In this document: positions 7,068-15,882 of the stretch, in pieces
Numbering within the stretch: the stretch's first letter is position 1
Layout of the letters: every line of letters starts with the position of its first letter
DNA from: DATBGZ01 sp036557785
Lineage (GTDB): Bacteria; Actinomycetota; Actinomycetes; Mycobacteriales; Micromonosporaceae
Reading direction: 5' to 3'
NCBI GenBank assembly: GCA_036557785.1
Contig: DATBGZ010000012.1
Span: 62,001-126,000 of the forward strand
DNA: 64,000 nt
Notes under the pieces: generated by a model
Told to the model about the DNA's origin: nothing
Seen by the model: the letters and a program-made list of their open reading frames with translations, nothing else
Databases searched by the model: none
Position numbers and translations under genes: made by a program

Positions 7068-8399
7068 ATGAGTGCGAAGGCCACTGCGCCGCGACCGGAG
7101 GTGCTGGCGAAGCTGACGCCGGTGCTGACCCGGCGCTGGTCCGAGCCGGACGCATGGCGGATCGAGACGTACGAGCGCCTCGACGGGTACCGCGCGCTGC
7201 GCAAGGCGCTGGCGGCGCACCCGGATGAGCTGATCGCGCTCATCAAGGAGGCGGGCCTGCGCGGTCGCGGCGGGGCCGGGTTCCCGGCCGGGATGAAGTG
7301 GGGCTTCATTCCCCAGAACGACAACAAGCCGCACTACCTGGTGGTCAACGCAGACGAGGGCGAACCGGGTACCTGCAAGGACCTGCCACTCATGACGCAC
7401 GACCCGCACGCGCTCATCGAGGGCGCCATCATCGCCTCGTACGCGATCCGGGCCGCGCGCGCGTACATCTATGTCCGAGGCGAGGCGGTCAACGCCGCCC
7501 GGCGGCTGCGCAACGCGGTGCAGGAGGCGTACGCGGCCGGCTACCTCGGCAAGAACATCCTCGGCCGCTCGTACAGCCTCGACTTGATCGTCCACAGTGG
7601 AGCCGGTGCGTACATCTGTGGCGAGGAGACCGCGCTGCTGGACTCGCTCGAGGGCTACCGGGGACAGCCCCGCCTGCGCCCTCCGTTCCCCGCGACACAC
7701 GGCCTGTTCGCCTGCCCGACCGTGGTGAACAACGTCGGCACGATCGCCAGCGTGCCGCCCATCGTGCTCGGTGGTGCGGCGTGGTGGAAGACGATGGGCA
7801 CCGAGAAGTCCTCCGGCCCGATGATCTACTCACTCTCGGGTCGCATCGTCAACCCGGGACAGTACGAGTGCTCGATGGGGATCACGCTGCGCGAGTTGAT
7901 CGAGCTCGCCGGCGGCATGCAGCCCGGCCACGAGCTGCGGTTCTGGACGCCGGGCGGCTCCTCCACGCCCCTGTTGACGGCCGAGCATCTCGATGTGCCG
8001 CTGGACTTCGAGGGCGTGGCCGCGGCCGGCTCGATCCTCGGTACCACGGCGACGCAGATCTTCTCCCAACAGGACTGCCCGGTCTACGCGACCTACCGGT
8101 GGATGAAGTTCTACGAGCACGAGTCGTGCGGCAAGTGCACGCCGTGCCGCGAGGGCAACTACTGGATGTCGCGCACGTACCAGCGGATCCTCTCGGGCCA
8201 GGGAACGTACGAGGACCTGGATACGCTCGTCGATACCTGCGACAACATCCTCGGCCGGGCGTTCTGCGGCCTCGGTGACGGCGCGACCAGCCCCGTGACG
8301 TCGTCGATCAAGTACTTCCGGCAGGACTATCTCGACTACATCGAGGGCCGGACGCCACCACGGTTGTCGGCCAAGCAACTGGTAGGAGCGCACTCGTGA
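7068..8399 (+). CDS. nuoF: NADH-quinone oxidoreductase subunit F (NADH-binding)
   Basis: 51-kDa subunit, 443 residues, that binds NADH and FMN and holds cluster N3. The glycine-rich GRGGAGFPAGMKWGF near residue 66 binds NADH, GAGAYICGEETALLDSLEG (about 178-196) contributes to the FMN site, and ESCGKCTPCREG (about 353-364) plus a later cysteine in RAFCGLGDG ligate the 4Fe-4S cluster. The ATG at 7068 follows the GAAAGG tract of the intergenic repeat; an open frame extends upstream but only through nuoE in another frame. The stop codon TGA lies within the GTGAGC start of the third repeat copy. Confidence 0.97.
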   Translation: MSAKATAPRPEVLAKLTPVLTRRWSEPDAWRIETYERLDGYRALRKALAAHPDELIALIKEAGLRGRGGAGFPAGMKWGFIPQNDNKPHYLVVNADEGEPGTCKDLPLMTHDPHALIEGAIIASYAIRAARAYIYVRGEAVNAARRLRNAVQEAYAAGYLGKNILGRSYSLDLIVHSGAGAYICGEETALLDSLEGYRGQPRLRPPFPATHGLFACPTVVNNVGTIASVPPIVLGGAAWWKTMGTEKSSGPMIYSLSGRIVNPGQYECSMGITLRELIELAGGMQPGHELRFWTPGGSSTPLLTAEHLDVPLDFEGVAAAGSILGTTATQIFSQQDCPVYATYRWMKFYEHESCGKCTPCREGNYWMSRTYQRILSGQGTYEDLDTLVDTCDNILGRAFCGLGDGATSPVTSSIKYFRQDYLDYIEGRTPPRLSAKQLVGAHS

Positions 8400-8447
8400 G
8401 CCCGAGCATGAGCGCCGGGGAGACCCCGCAGTTGCGAAGGAAAGGCG
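8396..8447 (+). repeat. Intergenic repeat copy 3 (nuoF/nuoG junction)
   Basis: GTGAGC (8396-8401) contains the nuoF stop codon, and the element ends with CCCCGCAGTTGCGAAGGAAAGG 6 nt before the nuoG GTG start. It is the most diverged of the three copies in its middle part but keeps both ends, including the GAAAGG tract that acts as ribosome binding site. Confidence 0.8.
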
Positions 8448-8453
8448 GCACCA

Positions 8454-11000
8454 GTGACTGCTGAGGTGGTCAAGCCGACTGCCAAGCCTGGTGAGGTAGC
8501 GCTCACCATCGATGGCATGGAGGTGACGGCGCCCAAGGGGGAGCTGATCATCCGGACGGCGGAGCGGTACGGGATCGAGATTCCGAGGTTCTGCGACCAT
8601 CCCCTGCTCGAGCCGGCCGGGGCCTGTCGCCAGTGCCTGGTCGAGGTTGAGGGACAGCGCAAGCCGGTCGCCTCCTGCACCCAGCCCGTCGCGGACGGCA
8701 TGGTCGTCAAGACCCAGCTCACGTCGCCGGTGGCCAAGAAGGCGCAGGCCGGGATCATGGAGCTCCTCCTCATCAACCACCCGCTGGACTGCCCGATGTG
8801 CGACAAGGGTGGCGAGTGCCCGCTGCAGAACCAGGCGATGTCCAGCGGTCGACCGGACAGCCGGTTCCTCGAGCACAAGCGCGAGTACGTCAAGCCCATC
8901 AACATCTCCGCGCAGGTGCTGCTCGACCGGGAACGCTGCGTGCTCTGCCAGCGCTGCACGCGGTTCTCCGAAGAGATCGCGGGCGATAAGTTCATCGACC
9001 TTATTGAGCGCTCCGCCGACGAGCAGATCGGCACCTTCGGTACCTCCTCGTTCGGCCAGGGCGCCCCGGCCTTTGAGGGCGAGCCGACCGGCCCGGCCAG
9101 CCACGACGACCCGTTCAACTCGTACTTCTCCGGTAACACTGTGCAGATCTGCCCGGTCGGCGCGCTGACCGGCGTGCAGTACCGGTTCCGCTCCCGCCCG
9201 TTCGACCTCGTGAGCTCTCCCAGCGTCTGCGAGCACTGCTCGGCCGGGTGTGCCCAGCGCACCGACCACCGCCGGGGCACGGTGATGCGCCGGCTCGCCG
9301 GGGACGACCCGGCCGTGAACGAGGAGTGGAACTGCGACAAGGGTCGATGGGGCTTCCAGTACGCCACCGCGGCCGACCGGATCACGACCCCGCTGGTGCG
9401 CGATGCCCGCACCGGCGCGTTGCGCGAGGCGAGCTGGCCGGAGGCGCTGCGGGTCGCGGCCGAGGGCCTGCTGCGCGCGCGCGACGGGGGGGCGGGCGAG
9501 GCGGATGGGGAGGGTGGACGCGGTGGCGTCGCCGTGCTCACCGGCGGGCGGCTGACAGTCGAGGACGCGTACGCGTACGCGAAGTTCGCCCGTGCCGCCC
9601 TGCGCACCAACGACATCGACTTTCGCGCCCGACCCCTCGCCCCGGCCGGCGCGGTCGGTGGTGAGGAGGCGCAGTTCCTCGCCAGCACCGTCGTCGGCAC
9701 GGTGGACGTCACCTACTCCGATGTGGACAGTGCGCCCGCCGTGGTGCTGGTCGGGCTGGAGCCGGAGGACGAGTGCCCGATCCTGTTCCTGCGGCTGCGC
9801 AAGGCCCGGCGTCGCAAGAGCCTCGCGGTGCTCGCCCTGGCGCCGTACACGACCCGCGGGCTGGCCAAGCTCGGCGCGACCGTGCTCACCGCCGCTCCGG
9901 GCGAGGAGGCGGGGATCCTCACCGACGCCGAGGAGGTGCGTACCGCGCTGGCGAAGCCGGGGGCGGTTCTCTTCGTGGGCGAGCGGTTGGCGACCGTGCG
10001 CGGCGGCCTCTCCGCGGCCGTACGGCTCGCCGAGCAGACCGGCTGCAAGCTCGCCTGGGTTCCCCGCCGTGCCGGCGACCGCGGGGCCGTCGACGCCGGC
10101 TGCCTGCCCAACCTGCTGCCCGGCGCGCGACCGGTGGGCGATGCGACGGGCCGGGCCGAGCTCACCGCGGCGTGGGGTCTGGCGCCCGGCGACATCCCGG
10201 CGCAGCCGGGCCGGGACACCGACGCGATCATCGCCGCCGCCGCGGCCGGCGGGCTCGGCGCACTCGTAGTGGCGGGCGTCGATGTCGATGATCTCGCCGA
10301 TCCCGCGCTGGCTGCCCGGGCGCTGGAGTCGGTCGAGGTCGTCGTGTCGCTCGAGGTGCGCCGCTCCTTTGTGACCGACCGCGCCTCGGTGGTGCTGCCG
10401 GTTGCTCCCGTGGTCGAGAAGGACGGCACGTTCCTCAACTGGGAGGGGCGCCTGCGCACCTTCGCCACCGTGCTGGCGAGCTCGGCGATGACCGACGGGC
10501 GCGTGCTGGACGCGCTCGCGAGCGAGATGGGCGTCGAGATCGGCTGCCGCGATGTGTCGGCGATCCGCCGGGAGCTGCGCGCACTGTCCCGCACCGGTGC
10601 TGTCCGGGCGGCGGCGCCCGCCGTCAGCGCCGGGGTCTCGGCGGTCGCGGCTGCGGCGCTGGAGTCCGCCTCCTCCGGGCAGGCGCGGGCGGTCCTCGCG
10701 ACCTGGCCACAGCTCATCGATGCCGGTCGGGGTATGGACGGTGACGACGTGCTGCGGCAGACCGCCCGGCCCGCGGTCGTGCGGCTCTCCAAGCGCAGCG
10801 CCGCGGATCTGGGCGTCGCCGATGGCGACCCGGTCAGGATCTCCAGCGACCGCGGCTGGCTCACCCTGCCGGCCGCGATCACCGAGATCGCTGATGGCGT
10901 GGTCTGGCTGCCCACCAACTCGCCCGGTGCCGCGGTGCGGCACACGCTGGGCGTCACCGAGGGTGCCGTGGTCACCCTCGCCCGGGAGGAAGGTGCGTGA
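8454..11000 (+). CDS. nuoG: NADH-quinone oxidoreductase subunit G
   Basis: 75-kDa iron-sulfur subunit, 848 residues. The N-terminal ferredoxin-like domain has the 2Fe-2S ligands in RFCDHP, GACRQC and ASCTQP (residues about 45-80). HPLDCPMCDKGGECPLQ gives the His/Cys-ligated cluster N5, and RCVLCQRCTRF with a later ICPVGALT the N6b-type cluster. VCEHCSAGC near residue 260 is the extra N7-type motif, and the rest is a molybdopterin-oxidoreductase-like domain without catalytic function in complex I. The middle is rich in Ala/Gly and shows weak conservation, as usual. GTG at 8454 follows the repeat-borne GAAAGG; the stop TGA overlaps the nuoH ATG. Confidence 0.95.
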   Translation: MTAEVVKPTAKPGEVALTIDGMEVTAPKGELIIRTAERYGIEIPRFCDHPLLEPAGACRQCLVEVEGQRKPVASCTQPVADGMVVKTQLTSPVAKKAQAGIMELLLINHPLDCPMCDKGGECPLQNQAMSSGRPDSRFLEHKREYVKPINISAQVLLDRERCVLCQRCTRFSEEIAGDKFIDLIERSADEQIGTFGTSSFGQGAPAFEGEPTGPASHDDPFNSYFSGNTVQICPVGALTGVQYRFRSRPFDLVSSPSVCEHCSAGCAQRTDHRRGTVMRRLAGDDPAVNEEWNCDKGRWGFQYATAADRITTPLVRDARTGALREASWPEALRVAAEGLLRARDGGAGEADGEGGRGGVAVLTGGRLTVEDAYAYAKFARAALRTNDIDFRARPLAPAGAVGGEEAQFLASTVVGTVDVTYSDVDSAPAVVLVGLEPEDECPILFLRLRKARRRKSLAVLALAPYTTRGLAKLGATVLTAAPGEEAGILTDAEEVRTALAKPGAVLFVGERLATVRGGLSAAVRLAEQTGCKLAWVPRRAGDRGAVDAGCLPNLLPGARPVGDATGRAELTAAWGLAPGDIPAQPGRDTDAIIAAAAAGGLGALVVAGVDVDDLADPALAARALESVEVVVSLEVRRSFVTDRASVVLPVAPVVEKDGTFLNWEGRLRTFATVLASSAMTDGRVLDALASEMGVEIGCRDVSAIRRELRALSRTGAVRAAAPAVSAGVSAVAAAALESASSGQARAVLATWPQLIDAGRGMDGDDVLRQTARPAVVRLSKRSAADLGVADGDPVRISSDRGWLTLPAAITEIADGVVWLPTNSPGAAVRHTLGVTEGAVVTLAREEGA

Positions 11001-12358
11001 TGCCCATCCTTGCTAGCGATCCCACTCTCGCGGACTTCGGCCACGATCCGTGGTGGATCACGCTGATCAAGGTGCTCGGCGCCTTTGTCTTCGGCGCGAT
11101 CGGGACCGTACTCGGCGTGTGGTTCGAGCGGCGCGTGGTGGCGCGCATGGCGGTGCGTCCCGGCCCGAACCAGGCTGGCCCGTTCGGGTTGCTGCAGACC
11201 CTGCTCGACGGCATCAAGGGAATGTTGAAGGAGGATCTGCTGCCGCGGGCGGCCAACCGGGTGGTCTTCTTCTTCGCTCCCACCGTCTCGGCGATCTTCG
11301 CGCTGACCGCGCTCTCGGTCATCCCGTTCGGGCCGACGGTGAGCATCTTCGGCCACCGCACGCCACTGCAGGTGACCGACGTGCCGGTCGCGGCGCTGGT
11401 GACCCTGGCGTGTTCGGCGGTCGGCGTCTACGGCATCGTGCTGGGCGGCTGGGCGTCCGGGTCGACCTACCCCTTGCTCGGCGGCCTACGCTCGTCGGCA
11501 CAGGTGATCTCCTACGAGGTCGCGATGGGACTGTCCATTGTGGCCGTTTTCATGGCCGCGGGCACGATGTCGACCTCGGGCATCGTGGCGGCCCAGGCGG
11601 GTGGCTCCTCGGCCTCGTGGAACATCTTCGGCTGGCACCCCACGGCGCCGTCCTGGTACGCGCTGCTGCTGTTGCCGAGCTTCCTGATCTTCGTCGTCGC
11701 GGCCTTCGGCGAGACGAACCGGGCACCCTTCGACCTGCCCGAGGCGGAGAGCGAGCTGGTGGCCGGGTACATGACCGAGTACAGCTCGATCAAGTTCCTC
11801 CTCTACATGCTCTCCGAGTACGTCGCGATGCTCTCGATGTCCGCCGCGACGGTCACGTTGTTCCTCGGCGGGTGGCGGGCGCCCTGGCCGGTCTCCCTGT
11901 GGGACGGGGCGAACCAGGGGTGGCTGCCGCTGCTCTGGTTCCTGGCCAAGGTCGTCGTGCTGCTGTTCATCTTCGTCTGGGTCCGGGGCACCCTGCCCCG
12001 GCTGCGCTACGACCAGTTCATGCGCTTCGGCTGGAAGGTGCTGCTGCCGATCAACCTGGCGTGGATCCTGCTGCTCGGCGGCCTGAAGGTCACCCAGCGC
12101 GAGGGCGCCACCTCGGGCAGCCGCTGGCTCTACTTCGGTGGCGTGATCGTGGCCATCCTGCTGGTCGCCCTGCTGTGGCCGGCGCGCAAGCCCGCGCGGA
12201 CCCGTACGGTGGCGCAGCAGGTGGCGTCGCGGCCCGCCGGGAGCTTCCCGGTTCCACCGATCGACCTGCACGTGCCGGCCAGCCCGCACGCGCGCAGGGT
12301 CGTGGCCGAGCGGCAGCCCGCGAACGTCACCGCGAGCACCGACGACGAGGAGGGCTGA
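11000..12358 (+). CDS. nuoH: NADH-quinone oxidoreductase subunit H
   Basis: Membrane subunit that docks the peripheral arm and shapes the quinone tunnel; about 452 residues with eight predicted transmembrane segments. The signature GPNQAGPFGLLQTLLDGIKGMLKED follows helix 1 (given here only for its first half, GPNQAGPFGLLQTL), and ETNRAPFDLPEAESELVAGY (second signature) is intact. A C-terminal cytoplasmic tail of about 60 residues rich in Arg, Pro and Ala extends past the core. The ATG overlaps the nuoG stop (TGATG) and is preceded by GGAGGAAGG; a GTG three bases earlier is an alternative start. Confidence 0.95.
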   Translation: MPILASDPTLADFGHDPWWITLIKVLGAFVFGAIGTVLGVWFERRVVARMAVRPGPNQAGPFGLLQTLLDGIKGMLKEDLLPRAANRVVFFFAPTVSAIFALTALSVIPFGPTVSIFGHRTPLQVTDVPVAALVTLACSAVGVYGIVLGGWASGSTYPLLGGLRSSAQVISYEVAMGLSIVAVFMAAGTMSTSGIVAAQAGGSSASWNIFGWHPTAPSWYALLLLPSFLIFVVAAFGETNRAPFDLPEAESELVAGYMTEYSSIKFLLYMLSEYVAMLSMSAATVTLFLGGWRAPWPVSLWDGANQGWLPLLWFLAKVVVLLFIFVWVRGTLPRLRYDQFMRFGWKVLLPINLAWILLLGGLKVTQREGATSGSRWLYFGGVIVAILLVALLWPARKPARTRTVAQQVASRPAGSFPVPPIDLHVPASPHARRVVAERQPANVTASTDDEEG

Positions 12359-12361
12359 GGC

Positions 12362-12919
12362 GTGCCGGGCGTTACTGATTCCGTCAAGGGGTTCGGCGTC
12401 ACCTTCGCGCACATGTTCCGCAAGGTGGTGACGACGAAATACCCGTTCGAGCACCCCGTCGCCGCTCCGCGCTACCACGGCCGGCACATCCTCAACCGCC
12501 ACCCCGATGGTCTGGAGAAGTGCATCGGCTGTGAGTTGTGCGCCTGGGCCTGCCCGGCCGACGCGATCTATGTCGAGGGTGCGGACAACACCGAGGACGC
12601 GCGCTACTCGCCCGGTGAGCGGTACGCGGCCACGTACCAGATCAACTACGCGCGCTGCATCTTCTGTGGGCTCTGCATCGAGGCCTGCCCGACCCGGTCG
12701 TTGACGATGAGCAACGAGTACGAACTCGCCCGGGACAACCGGCAGGACCTCATCTTCACGAAGGAGCAGTTGCTCGCACCGATCCTGCCGGGCATGCAGC
12801 GCCCGCCGCACCCGATGTGGCTGGGCGAGTCCGACAAGGACTACTACCTCAGCGCCCTGGAGAGCCCCGGCACCTCCGCGGGAGCCGAGCACGCGCCGAG
12901 CTCGGGAGGCAAGGCATGA
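12362..12919 (+). CDS. nuoI: NADH-quinone oxidoreductase subunit I
   Basis: 23-kDa ferredoxin-like subunit, 185 residues, carrying the two 4Fe-4S clusters N6a and N6b that lead to N2. Both CxxCxxCxxxCP motifs are complete: CIGCELCAWACP near residue 57 and CIFCGLCIEACP near residue 101. The C-terminal 35 residues are an extension rich in Pro, Gly and Ser. GTG at 12362 starts 3 nt after the nuoH stop, with GAGGAGGGCTGAG as ribosome binding region. The stop overlaps nuoJ by four bases (ATGA). Confidence 0.96.
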   Translation: MPGVTDSVKGFGVTFAHMFRKVVTTKYPFEHPVAAPRYHGRHILNRHPDGLEKCIGCELCAWACPADAIYVEGADNTEDARYSPGERYAATYQINYARCIFCGLCIEACPTRSLTMSNEYELARDNRQDLIFTKEQLLAPILPGMQRPPHPMWLGESDKDYYLSALESPGTSAGAEHAPSSGGKA

Positions 12920-13677
12920 CAACACTCGCGGTGGAGGCGATCTCCACGGGCGAGACGTGGATCTTCTGGATCCTCGGGCCGCTCGCCGTACTCGCGGCGC
13001 TCGGGATGGTGGTGGCACGCAACGCGGTGCACTCCGCGCTGTTCCTGGTGGTCGTCATGCTCACTCTGGGCGTCTTCTATGTCGTCCAGTCCGGGCCATT
13101 CATCGGGCTGGCACAGATCATCGTCTATACCGGCGCGATCATGATGCTCTTCCTGTTCGTGCTCATGCTCGTCGGGCGCGATGCCACCGACTCACTGATC
13201 GAGGTGCTGCGGGGCCAGCGTGTGGCGGCCGTGCTGCTCGGCATCGGCTTCGCCGGACTGGTCGCCACGGCCTTCTACCGCGCGCTGCAGGGCCGCGCGG
13301 CCCAGGGGCTGGCGGCAGCGAACGCGGACGGCAACGTGCAGGGCCTTGCATCGATCATGTTCACCAGATACATCTTCGCCTTCGAGGTCACCTCGGCCCT
13401 GCTCATCACCGCGGCGACCGGGGCCCTGATGCTCGCCCACATCGAGCGGCGCAAGGATCAGAAGGCTACCCAGCCGGACCGGATGCGGCTGCGGTTCGCC
13501 CCAGGCAGTTACCCCGGTCCCAAGGCCGGCCCGGGCGTGTACGCCACGTCCGACTCGGTCGCGACACCGGCCCGGCTCCCCGACGGCCGGCAGTCCGAGC
13601 GCAGTGTTCCGCAGATCCTGCCCAAGCGCGAGCTGACCGAGATCGAGGCCGCGCCCAAGGGAACCGACGGAAGGTAG
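12916..13677 (+). CDS. nuoJ: NADH-quinone oxidoreductase subunit J
   Basis: Membrane subunit with five predicted transmembrane helices in the first 180 residues; VYTGAIMMLFLFVLML is the conserved third helix with the pi-bulge region. A hydrophilic tail of about 75 residues follows helix 5, longer than in enterobacteria but common in actinobacteria. Total 253 residues. The ATG at 12916 overlaps the nuoI stop and has GGGAGGCAAGG upstream; in-frame codons before it belong to nuoI sequence in another frame. Confidence 0.94.
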   Translation: MTTLAVEAISTGETWIFWILGPLAVLAALGMVVARNAVHSALFLVVVMLTLGVFYVVQSGPFIGLAQIIVYTGAIMMLFLFVLMLVGRDATDSLIEVLRGQRVAAVLLGIGFAGLVATAFYRALQGRAAQGLAAANADGNVQGLASIMFTRYIFAFEVTSALLITAATGALMLAHIERRKDQKATQPDRMRLRFAPGSYPGPKAGPGVYATSDSVATPARLPDGRQSERSVPQILPKRELTEIEAAPKGTDGR

Positions 13678-13684
13678 AGCGACC

Positions 13685-13984
13685 ATGCAGCCCGGTTACT
13701 ACGTCGTGCTCGCGGCGGTCCTGTTCACGATCGGCGCCGTGGGTGTGCTGATCCGACGCAACGCCATCGTGCTGTTCATGTGCATCGAACTGATGCTCAA
13801 CGCCTCGAACCTGGCGCTGGTCACGTTCGGGCGGATGAACGGAACACTCGACGGCCAGATCATGGCGTTCTTCGTCATGGTGGTGGCCGCGGCCGAGGTC
13901 GTGGTCGGCCTCGCCATCATCATGTCGATCTTTCGTACCCGACGCTCCGCGAGCGTCGATGACGCGAACCTGCTGAAGTACTGA
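13685..13984 (+). CDS. nuoK: NADH-quinone oxidoreductase subunit K
   Basis: Small MrpC-like membrane subunit, 99 residues, three transmembrane helices. The two conserved membrane glutamates implicated in proton transfer are visible in MCIELMLNASN (about residue 36) and in VAAAEVVVGLAI (about 72). An AAGGTAGAG tract about 9 nt upstream supports the ATG. The gene sits in the invariant J-K-L order with 7- and 12-nt gaps. Confidence 0.96.
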   Translation: MQPGYYVVLAAVLFTIGAVGVLIRRNAIVLFMCIELMLNASNLALVTFGRMNGTLDGQIMAFFVMVVAAAEVVVGLAIIMSIFRTRRSASVDDANLLKY

Positions 13985-13996
13985 GGACCCGTCGGT

Positions 13997-15871
13997 ATGA
14001 ACTCCTTCTGGCTGCTCATCGCGATCCCGCTGGCAAGCGCGGCGGTCCTGCTGCTGCTCGGTCGCCGGGCGGACCGGTGGGGTCACTGGCTCGGGGTGCT
14101 CTCCGTCGGTGCCGCTTTCGTGCTCGGCGCGACGTACTTCTTCCAGTTGCGTAACCTGCCCGCGGATGGCCGCCGCGCCGAGCTGGACCTCTTCCCGTTC
14201 CTGCATGTCGGGTCGTTGCGGGTCGACTTCGGGCTGCTCTTCGACCCGCTGTCGGCGGTATTCGTGTTGCTCATCACCGGCGTGGGCTTCCTGATCCACC
14301 TCTACGCGGTCGGGTACATGGCGCACGACTCCGGGCGGCGCACGTTCTTCGGCTACTTCAACCTGTTCATCGCCGCGATGCTGCTGCTGGTGCTCGGCAA
14401 CAACTACGTGATGCTCTACTTCGGGTGGGAGGGCGTGGGGCTGGCCTCCTACCTGCTGATCGCCTTCTGGTACACCCGCAACAGCGCGGCGACCGCGGGC
14501 AAGAAGGCGTTCCTCATGAACCGTGTGGGCGACGCGGGCCTGGTCATCGCGATATTCATCATGTTCGCCACGCTCGGCACGACGGACTACACCGGCGTCG
14601 CACAGGGCGTCGCGCACCTGTCCACGGGAGTGACGCTGGCTCTGGGCCTGTTGCTGCTCATCGGCGCATGCGGCAAGTCGGGCCAGTTCCCGTTGCAGGC
14701 CTGGCTGCCCGACGCCATGGAGGGCCCGACGCCGGTCTCTGCCCTCATCCACGCCGCGACCATGGTCACCGCGGGGGTCTATCTCATCGCCCGGTCGAAC
14801 CCTATCTTCAACGCCAACCCCACCTCGCAGGCCTTCGTGGTGGCGGTAGGCGCGATCACGCTCGTGATGGGGGCGATCATCGGGTGCGCCAAGGACGACA
14901 TCAAGCGCGTGCTCGCCTGGTCGACCGTCTCACAGATCGGATACATGTTCCTCGGCGTGGGGCTCGGCGGCGCCGCGTACGCGCTCGCGCTGATCCACCT
15001 GCTGGCCCACGGCTTCTTCAAGGCCGGGCTGTTCCTCGGCGCCGGCTCGGTCATGCACGGCATGCGCGACCAGGTCGACATCCGGCGCTTCGGTGGCCTG
15101 TGGAAGTACATGAAGATCACGTGGGCGACCTTCGGCGTGGCCTGGCTCGCCATCATCGGCCTGCCACCGCTGTCCGGCTTCTTCAGCAAGGAGCCCATCA
15201 TCGCGGCGGCGTTCGCGCGACCCGGGTGGACCGGTTGGCTCTACGGCATCGCGGCCCTCGCCGGTGCCGGGCTCACCGCCTTCTACATGACCCGTCTGTT
15301 CGTGCTGACCTTCCACGGCCCACAACGCTGGACCGAGGACATCCAGCATCCGCACGAGTCGCCGCCGGTCATGACGATCCCGCTGATCCTGCTCGCGTTC
15401 GGGTCGGTGTTCGCCGGATGGCTGCTGAGCACCTCGGTGCCCGACTGGCTCACACCCGTCGTGGGCCAACACGCCGAGGAGACCGGGCACCTGAGCCGCA
15501 TCGCGGTCACGCTGCTCTCGATCGGGGTGACCCTGCTCGGGCTGCTCGTGGCGTGGCTGTTGTTCCGGCGCGGCACCGAGCGGGTGGAGCAGCCCGCCCG
15601 GCCGCTCGTGCGGGCCGCCCGCCGCAACCTCTACGGCGACGCGTTCAACGAGACGGTCTTTGAGAAGCCCGGCACGTACCTGACCCGGGCCCTGGTCTAC
15701 TTCGACAACAAGGGTCTGGACGGGTTGGTCAATGGGCTGGCCGCCATGGTTGGCGGTGGTTCGGGTCGGTTGCGCCGCGCCCAGACCGGCTTCGTGCGCT
15801 CGTACGCACTCTCCATGTTGGGCGGCGCGCTGCTCGTGGCCGTCGCGTTCCTCGTCGTCCGTCTCGGTTGA
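13997..15871 (+). CDS. nuoL: NADH-quinone oxidoreductase subunit L
   Basis: Largest antiporter-like proton-pumping subunit, 624 residues with about 14-16 transmembrane helices. The conserved NYVMLYFGWEGVGLASYLLI with its helix-5 glutamate, and GKSGQFPLQAWLPDAMEGPT with the key lysine, are intact, as is STVSQIGYMFLGVGLG. The C-terminal part has the long lateral helix region and a terminal transmembrane anchor (SMLGGALLVAVAFLVV). GAGGA lies 9 nt before the ATG. Its stop is 11 nt before the chosen nuoM start. Confidence 0.96.
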   Translation: MNSFWLLIAIPLASAAVLLLLGRRADRWGHWLGVLSVGAAFVLGATYFFQLRNLPADGRRAELDLFPFLHVGSLRVDFGLLFDPLSAVFVLLITGVGFLIHLYAVGYMAHDSGRRTFFGYFNLFIAAMLLLVLGNNYVMLYFGWEGVGLASYLLIAFWYTRNSAATAGKKAFLMNRVGDAGLVIAIFIMFATLGTTDYTGVAQGVAHLSTGVTLALGLLLLIGACGKSGQFPLQAWLPDAMEGPTPVSALIHAATMVTAGVYLIARSNPIFNANPTSQAFVVAVGAITLVMGAIIGCAKDDIKRVLAWSTVSQIGYMFLGVGLGGAAYALALIHLLAHGFFKAGLFLGAGSVMHGMRDQVDIRRFGGLWKYMKITWATFGVAWLAIIGLPPLSGFFSKEPIIAAAFARPGWTGWLYGIAALAGAGLTAFYMTRLFVLTFHGPQRWTEDIQHPHESPPVMTIPLILLAFGSVFAGWLLSTSVPDWLTPVVGQHAEETGHLSRIAVTLLSIGVTLLGLLVAWLLFRRGTERVEQPARPLVRAARRNLYGDAFNETVFEKPGTYLTRALVYFDNKGLDGLVNGLAAMVGGGSGRLRRAQTGFVRSYALSMLGGALLVAVAFLVVRLG

Positions 15872-15882
15872 GAAGAGCTGAC

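Noticed and set aside
7830..10943. Minus-strand open frame of 1037 codons
   Set aside because: It lies antisense to nuoF and nuoG, which are certain; the product is Arg/Gly/His-rich without any domain, as expected for a GC-rich shadow frame.
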